Positions 6,764 through 13,019 of a DNA stretch of 17,058 nucleotides are shown piece by piece (position 1 is the first letter of the stretch; each line of letters opens with the position of its first letter). Position numbers and translations under genes: made by a program. This DNA is from JAXHUH01 sp034211175 (lineage in GTDB: Bacteria; Actinomycetota; Acidimicrobiia; Acidimicrobiales; CAIXPF01): assembly GCA_034211175.1 (NCBI GenBank), contig JAXHUH010000327.1, positions 1-17,058 on the forward strand, in the 5' to 3' direction. The notes under the pieces are model-generated. The model searched no databases and was not told the DNA's origin. It was given only the letters and a program-made list of their open reading frames with translations.

Positions 6764-6782
6764 CGTGAGATGTTGTCACGTT
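6762..6782. promoter_or_regulatory. TetR-type operator 2
   Basis: AACGTGA and TCACGTT form 7-bp inverted arms about a 7-nt centre. The inner CGTGAGA...TGTCACG core repeats operator 1 with one mismatch (CGTGAGA...TCTCACG). Two similar sites in one promoter suggest cooperative or paired binding of the neighbouring regulator. Confidence 0.6.
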
Positions 6783-6840
6783 GTCTGACCGGAACCTGGA
6801 CTCGGGGCCCGCGTCCCGCCGTCACCGCGGAGGTGGCCCG

Positions 6841-8193
6841 ATGATCGAGCGGGTTGCCGTCGTCGGCGCCGGGCCGAGCGGGCTCGTCGCCGCCCGGGCG
6901 CTGCGCGCCGTCGGCATCGAGCCGGTCGTCTACGAGCGCAACACCGGTACCGGCGGGATCTGGGACATCGACGCCCCCGGCTCACCGATGTACGAGTCGG
7001 CCCACTTCATCTCGTCACGGACGCAGTCGGGGTTTCCCGGCTACCCGATGCCCGACGACTACCCCGACTACCCGAACCACCGTGAGATCCTCACCTACAT
7101 CCGGTCGTTCGCCGACGCCCACGACCTCACCGGCCTCGTCCGCACCGACACACCGGTGGACTCGGCCGCCCTGCTGGAGGACGGGTCGTGGGACCTCACC
7201 CTCGGCGGTGCCGGTGACGGCGCCACCGAGCGCTTCGACGCCCTGATCTGCGCCAACGGCGTCACCTGGGTGCCGAACGTGCCCGAGCTGCCGGGTGAGT
7301 TCGACGGCGAGGTCCGCCACACGGTCACCTACCGCGACCCGGCTGAGCTCGAGGGCCGCAAGGTCGTCATCGTCGGCGCCGGCAACTCCGGGGTCGACAT
7401 CGCCTGCGACGCCGCCCGCCGGGCCGACCACGCCGTGCTGTCGATGCGGCGGGGCTACTGGTTCTGCCCCAAGCACCTCTTCGGCATCCCGACCGACGTC
7501 ATCGTGGCCAATCCGCCGCCGTTCCCGATCCCGCACCGGATCGAGACGTGGGCGCTCGAGAAGCTGCTCGCCGTCGTCACCGGCAAGCCCGAGCGCTACG
7601 GCCTGCCCGCCCCCGACCACCACGTGCTCGAGACCCACCCGATCGTCAACACGATGGTGCTGCACCACCTGTCCCACGGCGACCTGGAGGCGAAGCCCGA
7701 CGTGGCCCGCCTCGACGGCGACGCCGTGGTGTTCACCGATGGCAGCCGGGTCGAGGCCGACCTCGTCCTCCTGGCCACCGGCTACCAGCACGCCATACCG
7801 TTCCTCGACCAGGACCTCCTGACCTGGGCCGACGGGCGCCCGCAGCTCTACCTCAACATGTTCTCCCGGGACGTGCCAACGTTCGCCGCGCTCGGGCTCA
7901 TCGAGTTCGCGTCCGCCTCCTACGGCCACTTCGACCACATGGCCCAGCTCGTCGCCGACGTGTTCGCGCTCGACGACGGCGACGTCCGGCGCCGACGCTT
8001 CGACGAGCTTCGGCGCACCCATCGGCCCGACCTGCGGGGCGGCCATCACTACGTCGACTCCGCCCGCCACGCCAACTACGTCGAGGCCGAGACCTACGAG
8101 AAGGTCCTGGCCGACGTGCGCGAGCAAGCCGGTCTCGGCGCCTGGCGCGAGTGGGACCTGCCGGTGCCCGCCGCGGCCGCCGCCGGGGGCTGA
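6841..8193 (+). CDS. Flavin-containing monooxygenase (class B FMO-like)
   Basis: 450-aa protein from ATG 6841, chosen because GGAGG ends 7 nt upstream; an in-frame TTG at 6781 lies inside operator 2 and is not used. An N-terminal FAD Rossmann motif VVGAGPSG (residues 7-14) is followed by TGGIWD. The exact FMO fingerprint FxGxxxHxxxY is read as FDGEVRHTVTY at 154-164. A second, NADPH-binding Rossmann motif is VGAGNSG at about 178-184, and ATGY at 312-315. The enzyme is expected to use NADPH and oxygen to oxygenate a nucleophilic N or S atom or, if Baeyer-Villiger-like, a ketone; the substrate is not readable. It is cytoplasmic with no signal peptide. Divergent tetR and the operators suggest induction by substrate. 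Downstream, on the same strand, is a fragment of an AraC-type regulator. Confidence 0.93.
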   Translation: MIERVAVVGAGPSGLVAARALRAVGIEPVVYERNTGTGGIWDIDAPGSPMYESAHFISSRTQSGFPGYPMPDDYPDYPNHREILTYIRSFADAHDLTGLVRTDTPVDSAALLEDGSWDLTLGGAGDGATERFDALICANGVTWVPNVPELPGEFDGEVRHTVTYRDPAELEGRKVVIVGAGNSGVDIACDAARRADHAVLSMRRGYWFCPKHLFGIPTDVIVANPPPFPIPHRIETWALEKLLAVVTGKPERYGLPAPDHHVLETHPIVNTMVLHHLSHGDLEAKPDVARLDGDAVVFTDGSRVEADLVLLATGYQHAIPFLDQDLLTWADGRPQLYLNMFSRDVPTFAALGLIEFASASYGHFDHMAQLVADVFALDDGDVRRRRFDELRRTHRPDLRGGHHYVDSARHANYVEAETYEKVLADVREQAGLGAWREWDLPVPAAAAAGG

Positions 8194-8225
8194 TCGGCGC
8201 GGCTCACGGCACCGGGGCGGGGGCC

Positions 8226-9071
8226 TCACCGGGCCGCGTCGATGAGCTCGCAGTGCGCGTCCCGTCGACCAGGCTGGCGTCGATCGGGACGAGCCGCCCG
8301 GAGGCGTCGGTCGAGGCGATGACGGCCGTGGCCTACGCCCGCTGGGACCTCGTCTTCCACCAGGTCGCAGGGATGATGCACGTCTCGGTGGTCGGGCCCG
8401 AGTCCAGGGCGCGTGTGGTCGCCGTCCCCGATGCCGAGCTCTCCTTCGGCATCAACTCCGACGTCACCGGCTACCGCTGACCCGTTCTGGTACTCGGATC
8501 TGCCGCCGCCACCTGATGGTCGAAGGTGAGTGCCAGTTCGGGAGGGGGTGGGCGGCTTCGAGGTGGTCAGCTGGGCACGGCGTTCGTGGTCGAGGAGCCA
8601 GTCCTTGCGGTCGGTGCCCCAGCCGTAGCCGGTGAGGGAGCCGTCGGCGCCGACGACCCGGTGGCACGGGATGATGATCGAGATCGGGTTGGCGCCGTTC
8701 GCGGCGCCGACCGCCCGGGCCGCTCGGGGTCGGCCGAGCCGGCGGGCCAACTCGCCGTAGGTGGTCGTCTCGCCGTGGCCGACCTCGTCGATCAGACGCC
8801 ACACCGCCTGCTGGAACGCCGTCCCCGGTGGCGCCAGTGGCAGGTCGAACCGTTGCCGGGAGCCGTCGAAGTACTCCTCGAGCTGCTGGCCCACCTCGCC
8901 GAACACGGTGGGGTCCTCCACGGCGTGGGCAGCAGGCGCCGGGCAGCGCTCGTGGACGGCCAGGTAGAGGCCCGTAAGCCACCCGAGCGAGCTGCCCTCC
9001 GCAGTGCCCAGGAGCAGGAGCTCGCCGATCGGCGAGTCGATGGTGGACCACACCGGAACGGTCGTGGTCAC
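8226..9071 (-). CDS. ogt: Methylated-DNA--protein-cysteine S-methyltransferase (Ogt type) with aberrant C-terminal extension
   Basis: Starts GTG 9071-9069 and runs to 8226 (281 aa). The N-terminal ribonuclease-like domain begins VPVWSTIDSPIGELLLLG. The C-terminal domain has FQQAVWRLIDEVGHGETTTYGELARRLG (about 86-113, helix-turn-helix), the arginine-finger region ARAVGAANGANP (118-129) and the suicide site IIPCHRVVG with Cys136, then GYGWGTDRKDWLLDHE. It removes methyl from O6-methylguanine or O4-methylthymine in one irreversible turnover. Family members end near residue 165-175. Here about 110 extra residues follow, with poor codon bias, antisense to the AraC remnant. A TGA in the neighbouring frame at 8569-8567 would end the protein after about 167 residues, so an indel may have removed the native stop. 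The GTG overlaps the stop of the upstream gene (GTGA), which indicates translational coupling. Confidence 0.88.
   Translation of the reverse strand: MTTTVPVWSTIDSPIGELLLLGTAEGSSLGWLTGLYLAVHERCPAPAAHAVEDPTVFGEVGQQLEEYFDGSRQRFDLPLAPPGTAFQQAVWRLIDEVGHGETTTYGELARRLGRPRAARAVGAANGANPISIIIPCHRVVGADGSLTGYGWGTDRKDWLLDHERRAQLTTSKPPTPSRTGTHLRPSGGGGRSEYQNGSAVAGDVGVDAEGELGIGDGDHTRPGLGPDHRDVHHPCDLVEDEVPAGVGHGRHRLDRRLRAARPDRRQPGRRDAHCELIDAAR
8253..8480 (+). pseudogene. Remnant of an AraC-type regulator (N-terminal domain fragment)
   Basis: In the plus-strand frame ending at TGA 8478-8480, the translation includes VAYARWDLVFHQVAG, then HVSVVGPESRA and VPDAELSFGI. From memory, this pattern (SRWEL...RG, VxGPETRA, VPxDAEFxGI) is typical of the N-terminal domain of one group of AraC-family regulators of about 260 aa. 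After FGI the match stops and the frame ends eight residues later, so the rest of the sensor domain and the helix-turn-helix are missing. Third codon positions here are about 94% G/C, as in the real genes, whereas the opposite-strand frame reads about 65%, so this frame was under coding selection. The start is unclear: GTG 8253 or ATG 8319. It could be a small expressed protein, but a truncated gene is more likely. Confidence 0.5.
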
Positions 9072-9913
9072 CGGATCCGGCCGGTGACGAGCGCGTTCAG
9101 CTCGGCGAACGACGGCGCCGCATCGAGGGAGCCGTACGTTCCCGGGCCGAGCAGCTCCCGTGCAGCGGCGCGTGCTGCACCGTACGCGGCCTGGGCCAGC
9201 GCTCCGCCCACGCTGATCCGGCGGACGCCGACCGCGGCCAGTTCGGCAACCGTCGGTGCACCCGGGCCGGCCATCACGTTCACCGGCAGCGGGCAGCGCT
9301 CCACGATCTGCGCCACCGTCGCCACGTCGACGACGCCGGGCACGAACAGGCAGTCCGCGCCCGCCTCGGCGTAGGTCGTCGCCCGGTCGGCGACCTCATC
9401 GATCGAGCGGGAGCCCCCGGGAGCGAGGAACACATCGGTTCGGGCGTTGATCACGACCTCGACACCGAGGGCCGCGCCGGCATCGCGCGCCGCCCCCAGC
9501 CGTGCCGCCTGGTCCTCGGCACTGCGCAGTCCGTCGCCGACCCGGTCCTCGAGGTTGATCCCGGCTGCGCCGCGCTCGACGACGGCGGCGACGGTCGCCG
9601 CCACGTCCCCGTAGCCGCCCTCGACGTCGGCGCTCACCGGCACGTCCATCGCGCCGGCGATCGCCGCCACGACGTCGAGCATCGGCTCGATGGGCAGGTG
9701 CTCGCCGTCGGGTAGACCGTGGGCCCAGGCGACACCCCCGCTGGTGGTCGCCACCGCGGCGGCGCCGGCCTCGGCGACCAGCAGCGCAGACATCGGGTCC
9801 CACACGTTCGCCAGTACCAGGGGCTCCTCGGCGTGGTGCAGCGCTCGAAGGTGGTTGGCCTGCGCTGCCGTCGCGGCGGTCGGCATGGCGGTCCGGGGTT
9901 CGGTCGTGCTCAT
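9068..9913 (-). CDS. Isocitrate lyase/phosphoenolpyruvate mutase family protein
   Basis: 281 aa from ATG 9913-9911 to TGA 9070-9068. It is a (beta/alpha)8 barrel of the PEP mutase/2-methylisocitrate lyase superfamily: PLVLANVWDPMSALLVAEAG (31-50), ATTSGGVAWAHGLPDG, metal loop SADVEGGYGD with Asp96 and Glu98, INLEDR with Glu122 and Asp123, and VINARTD with Arg158 and Asp160. The KKCGH loop of true isocitrate lyases is absent, so it belongs to the PEP-mutase-like branch, which makes or breaks C-C or P-C bonds next to a carboxylate with Mg2+. Its reaction is unknown. The stop overlaps the ogt start, so the two are one operon, divergent from the Ada-AlkA gene. A GTG at 10003 would add 30 residues and has TACCGT 7 nt upstream, so a leaderless 311-aa form is a serious alternative; homology starts nearer 9913. 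Confidence 0.88.
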   Translation of the reverse strand: MSTTEPRTAMPTAATAAQANHLRALHHAEEPLVLANVWDPMSALLVAEAGAAAVATTSGGVAWAHGLPDGEHLPIEPMLDVVAAIAGAMDVPVSADVEGGYGDVAATVAAVVERGAAGINLEDRVGDGLRSAEDQAARLGAARDAGAALGVEVVINARTDVFLAPGGSRSIDEVADRATTYAEAGADCLFVPGVVDVATVAQIVERCPLPVNVMAGPGAPTVAELAAVGVRRISVGGALAQAAYGAARAAARELLGPGTYGSLDAAPSFAELNALVTGRIR

Positions 9914-10010
9914 GGGGGTCACGTTGCGCCGGACCCACCCGTCGATGTCGGACGGATCCGGACCGGGCGGCGACCGTGTCCGGATGCGACCGATCCCGGC
10001 CACGGACGGG

Positions 10011-10020
10011 ACGGTAGACA
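10011..10020. promoter_or_regulatory. Overlapping divergent -10 boxes between the PEP-mutase-like gene and the ada-alkA fusion
   Basis: Plus strand: TAGACA at 10015-10020, 6 nt before ATG 10027. Minus strand: TACCGT (reverse of 10011-10016), 7 nt before an in-frame GTG at 10003. The two boxes share the TA pair at 10015-10016. RNA polymerase could therefore serve only one direction at a time, and an Ada-type activator bound nearby could control both. No -35 elements are clear. Confidence 0.45.
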
Positions 10021-10026
10021 GAGACC

Positions 10027-11451
10027 ATGCGAGCGTTCTCGGCCGTCGTCACCACCGGCATCTACTGCCGGCCCGACTGCAGTGCCCGGCCCGACCCCGC
10101 CAACGTGCGCCCGTTCGAACACCCGGCCGCGGCCGAGGCCGCCGGGTTCCGGGCCTGCCTGCGTTGCCGGCCCTACCGCCTCGCCCAACCGCTCGGCGTG
10201 GCCGGGCCCGAGCTGGTGTGCCGGGCCGTCCGCCTCATCGCCGACGGCGTGCTCGACGGGTCGACCGAAGCCGACCTCGGCGCCCGCCTCGGCGTCTCGG
10301 GGCGCCACCTGCGGCGCCTGTTCGTCGACCACATCGGCGCCACGCCCGACCAGGTCGCCCGGTCGCGGCGCACCCACTTCGCCCGCCGCCTCCTCGACGA
10401 CACCGACCTGCCGGTCACCGACGTTGCGTTCGCCGCCGGGTTCGGCAGCGTCCGCCAGCTCAACCGGGCGTGTCACGACATCTTCCGGGCGCCGCCGTCC
10501 GAGCTGCGGGGACGTCGGCGCAAGGCCGACCGCCTCGTCGCCGACGGCGGGCTCGTGCTGCGCCTCCCGTTCGACGGCCCCCTCGATTGGGACGCCACCC
10601 TCGGCTACTTCGCGGCCCGGGCCATCCCCGGTGTCGAGTCGGTGGCCGACGGGGCCTACCGGCGCACCATCGTCGTCGGCGGCGACCCCGGCGTCATCGA
10701 GCTCAGCGCCGGCGGGCCCGACCACCTCGTCCTGCGGGCCCACCTCCCACGGCTCGACGGCCTGATCCACCTCGTCGAGCAGGCCCGCCGGATCGCCAAC
10801 CTCGATGCCGACCCCGAGGGCGCGAACCGGTCGTTGGCCGACGACCCGACGATCGGTCCCCTGATCGCTGCCCGCCCCGGCCTGCGCCCACCCGGCGCGT
10901 GGGACCCGTTCGAGCTCGGCGTGCGGGCCATCGTCGGTCAGCAGGTGAGCGTTGCCGGGGCGACCACCCTGGTCGGCCGCCTGGTCGAGCGGCTCGGCGA
11001 GCCCGTCCGCGGGCTCGACGCGCTCGGGCTCGGCCGGACGTTCCCGACCGCCGACACGGTTGCCGACGCCGACCTCGACGGCCTCGGGTTCACCGGTGCA
11101 CGGGCCGCCGCCATCCGGGCGTTCGCCGACGCCGTGCGCACCGGCGCCGTGGCGCTCGACCGCGGCGTCCCGACCGACGAGCTCGTCGCCGCCATCGAGG
11201 CGGTGAAGGGGCTCGGCCCGTGGACGGCGCAGTACATCGCCTTCCGGCTCGGCGAGCCCGACGCCATGCCGACGGGTGACCTCGGGCTCCGCCGGTCGCT
11301 CGAGGGGCTCCGGCCGGGCGCGTCGCTCGACGATCTGGCCCCGGGATGGTCCCCGTGGCGGGCGACGGCGGCGATCCACCTGTGGCTCGCCGAGGCCGCC
11401 GACACCCCGGCAGCTGCTTCGGAACGAGTGGCCGCGGCCATCGCCGGCTGA
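10027..11451 (+). CDS. alkA: Ada-AraC-AlkA fusion: methyl-sensing regulator and 3-methyladenine DNA glycosylase
   Basis: 474-aa three-part protein. Residues 1-55 are the Ada zinc domain with Cys14, Cys18, Cys44 and Cys47 (GIYCRPDC and ACLRCRP); in Ada one such Cys takes a methyl from DNA phosphotriesters and switches on activation. Residues about 65-165 are an AraC helix-turn-helix pair (VSGRHLRRLF, VTDVAFAAGFGSVRQLNRAC). Residues about 180-474 are AlkA: N-terminal domain from LRLPFDGPLDW, then the helix-hairpin-helix AVKGLGPWTAQY and catalytic Asp418 in TGDLGLRR. The glycosylase excises alkylated purines. Similar fusions occur in mycobacteria. The N-terminus is about 20 residues shorter than usual: an in-frame TAG at 10015 blocks extension. 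TAGACA 6 nt upstream suggests a leaderless start. Divergent from the PEP-mutase-like/ogt pair, which it probably activates. Confidence 0.94.
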   Translation: MRAFSAVVTTGIYCRPDCSARPDPANVRPFEHPAAAEAAGFRACLRCRPYRLAQPLGVAGPELVCRAVRLIADGVLDGSTEADLGARLGVSGRHLRRLFVDHIGATPDQVARSRRTHFARRLLDDTDLPVTDVAFAAGFGSVRQLNRACHDIFRAPPSELRGRRRKADRLVADGGLVLRLPFDGPLDWDATLGYFAARAIPGVESVADGAYRRTIVVGGDPGVIELSAGGPDHLVLRAHLPRLDGLIHLVEQARRIANLDADPEGANRSLADDPTIGPLIAARPGLRPPGAWDPFELGVRAIVGQQVSVAGATTLVGRLVERLGEPVRGLDALGLGRTFPTADTVADADLDGLGFTGARAAAIRAFADAVRTGAVALDRGVPTDELVAAIEAVKGLGPWTAQYIAFRLGEPDAMPTGDLGLRRSLEGLRPGASLDDLAPGWSPWRATAAIHLWLAEAADTPAAASERVAAAIAG

Positions 11452-11467
11452 GTCGCGGCCGGTCGGG

Positions 11468-11842
11468 CTACGGCTCGGGGAGGTGGCAGACCGCCTCGAC
11501 GTTGTTGCCGTCGGGGTCGCGGACGAACGCGCCGTAGTAGGCGCGGTGGTACTCGGGCCACTCCCGCGGTTCGTGGAGCACCTCGGCGCCGGCCGCACGG
11601 GCCGCGGCGAAGAACGCCCGTACCGACTCGCGGTCGTCGGCCGTGAACGCGATGTGGCTCTCCCGGAAGCCCTCGCCGCTCGTGCGGGGCCCGATCCAGA
11701 AATCGGGCTTGGGGGCGATGCCGTACCCGACGACCTCGCCGAGGTCCATCAGGCGGCCGCCACCGAGCGGGGCGAGGACCTTGTCGTAGAACGCGGCGCT
11801 GGCGGCGACGTCGGCGCACTGGATGGAGAGGTGGTCCAGCAT
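11468..11842 (-). CDS. VOC family metalloprotein (glyoxalase/dioxygenase-like)
   Basis: 124-aa protein, ATG 11842-11840, TAG 11470-11468. It begins MLDHLSIQCADVAASAAFYDKVL and ends FVRDPDGNNVEAVCH. The metal triad expected for active VOC enzymes is visible as His4 (DHLSIQ), His63 (ESHIAFT) and Glu116 (NNVEAV). Members isomerise or cleave small substrates such as glutathione or thiol adducts, catechols or fosfomycin; which applies here is not readable. No Shine-Dalgarno is visible. It lies 30 bp downstream of yihY on the same strand, so it is probably cotranscribed with it, and converges on the ada-alkA gene with 16 bp between the stops. Confidence 0.92.
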   Translation of the reverse strand: MLDHLSIQCADVAASAAFYDKVLAPLGGGRLMDLGEVVGYGIAPKPDFWIGPRTSGEGFRESHIAFTADDRESVRAFFAAARAAGAEVLHEPREWPEYHRAYYGAFVRDPDGNNVEAVCHLPEP

Positions 11843-11872
11843 CGTTGGATCATCGCCCCGCAGGAGCGGGTC

Positions 11873-12739
11873 CTACCAGCGGCCCTGCTTCTCGAGCTCG
11901 GCGTTCACCTCGGCGCCGATCAGCACCGCGTTGGACGCGATCAGCAGCCAGAGCATGAGCACGATGATCGAGGCGAAGATCCCGTAGGTGGCGCTGTAGG
12001 AGCCGAGCGAGTTGGCGTAGAGCGTGAACGCGATCGAGCCGACGAAGAAGATCGCCGTGCCGACCACGCCGCCCCAGGTCCACCAGCCGCGCATCATCGG
12101 CTTGCGTGACGGCGCCACCCGGTACAGGAAGCTCAGCCCGGCCACCATCACGAGAGCCAGCAAGGGCCAGAAGATGAGCGACACGAGGGTGCCGCCGACG
12201 CTGCCGAGACCGGTTCGTCGCAGCACCACGGGCAGGACGCCCATCACGACCGAGGTCAGCACGATGAAGAGGAGCGTGCCGGCCAGCAGCCCGAGCGACA
12301 GGCCCCGCATCTTCATGAAGCCGCGGTCCTCGGGGTAGCCGTAGATGTGATTGATCGAGCTGATCAGGTGCTTCACGCCACCCGAGGCCGACCACAAGGC
12401 GACGACGATACCGACGACGAGACCGACGCCCAGTGATCCGCTGGCCGCACCGGCGATGGCGCTGAGCTGGTCGTTGAGGAACTCGGACGTCGATTCGGGG
12501 AGGTTCGATGCCCGCTGCTCGATCTGCTCCGCGATGTCCTGGGGATCGAAGGCGATGCCGTAGATCGAGATCAGCGCCACCAGCGTCGGTACGAGCGACA
12601 GCAGCGCGAAGAACGCGACACCACCGGCCGCAACGGGCGTGTTGTGCTCCTTCATGCCCGCCATCACCCGCTTCGCCGTCGGCACCAGCCCTCCCGGCTT
12701 GTTCATGGGCGGGCTCGTCTCGGTCGCAGTCGCCACCAC
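11873..12739 (-). CDS. yihY: YihY/BrkB family inner-membrane protein
   Basis: 288 aa from GTG 12739-12737 to TAG 11875-11873. GAGGAGG sits 7 nt upstream, deciding this start over the in-frame ATG 12706; codon bias also falls off sharply upstream. Six transmembrane segments are visible at about 36-62, 101-117, 148-172, 183-206, 223-242 and 253-276. Family features include VAAGGVAFFALLSLVPTLVAL at the first segment and SASGGVKHLISSINHIYGY before the third. The charged tail ELEKQGRW is cytosolic. Length equals the E. coli YihY of about 290 aa. The family was once called ribonuclease BN in error; its role (possible transport or envelope function) remains unknown. The frame stays open upstream to ATG 13009, so a 378-aa form is formally possible. 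The VOC gene follows 30 bp downstream. Confidence 0.92.
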   Translation of the reverse strand: MVATATETSPPMNKPGGLVPTAKRVMAGMKEHNTPVAAGGVAFFALLSLVPTLVALISIYGIAFDPQDIAEQIEQRASNLPESTSEFLNDQLSAIAGAASGSLGVGLVVGIVVALWSASGGVKHLISSINHIYGYPEDRGFMKMRGLSLGLLAGTLLFIVLTSVVMGVLPVVLRRTGLGSVGGTLVSLIFWPLLALVMVAGLSFLYRVAPSRKPMMRGWWTWGGVVGTAIFFVGSIAFTLYANSLGSYSATYGIFASIIVLMLWLLIASNAVLIGAEVNAELEKQGRW

Positions 12740-12799
12740 GCCGCGTCCTCCTCGATCAGTGGTGCCCCGCCGTTGCGTCGGAGACGCCGCGGGCGGTGA

Positions 12800-12816
12800 A
12801 CGGTATTCGGAACCTA
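12800..12816 (-). promoter_or_regulatory. Possible -10 region for yihY
   Basis: On the minus strand this AT-richer stretch holds TAGGTT (12816-12811) and TACCGT (12805-12800), both TAnnnT matches, about 60-75 nt upstream of GTG 12739. The surrounding 110 bases (12740-12847) have non-coding composition. No good -35 is visible. Confidence 0.3.
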
Positions 12817-12847
12817 GTGCTCTGCCCGACGATCGGACAGACCGAGC

Positions 12848-13009
12848 ATCGGGGTTGTCGCGACCCAACAGCCGGGGCCCGGGGCCGACCCGGTCGATGA
12901 CCGAACCGACCACGTTGACCAGCGCGACGAGCCCGGCGGCCTGCAGCGCAGCCGCCAACGAACCGGCGATGCGCCGGGCACGCTCGGCGACGGAACCTTG
13001 GTCGGACAT
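12848..13009 (-). other. Short coding-like stretch after tldE, in frame with yihY but without its own stop
   Basis: ATG 13009-13007 lies 10 bp after the tldE stop. The first 54 codons (MSDQGSVAERARRIAGSL..., with a hydrophobic helix AALQAAGLVALVNVVGSVID near residues 19-38) have about 85% G/C at third positions. After that the bias falls to about 50% through to the yihY start, yet no in-frame stop occurs. It could be a 5' gene fragment, a small membrane protein that lost its stop, or an N-terminal extension of yihY. No family is recognised and no Shine-Dalgarno is seen. Confidence 0.3.
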
Positions 13010-13019
13010 CGGGGCGCCC

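Noticed and set aside
6781..6840. In-frame TTG start giving the monooxygenase 20 extra residues
   Set aside because: The TTG lies inside operator 2 and has no ribosome site, while ATG 6841 has GGAGG at ideal spacing and begins the FAD motif as in the family.
7015..8229. 404-codon minus-strand frame under the flavin monooxygenase
   Set aside because: Antisense to a well-supported gene, repetitive G/V/D/R composition, no recognisable domain.
9919..11598. 559-codon minus-strand frame under the ada-alkA fusion
   Set aside because: Antisense shadow of the fusion gene; no domain and compositionally biased.
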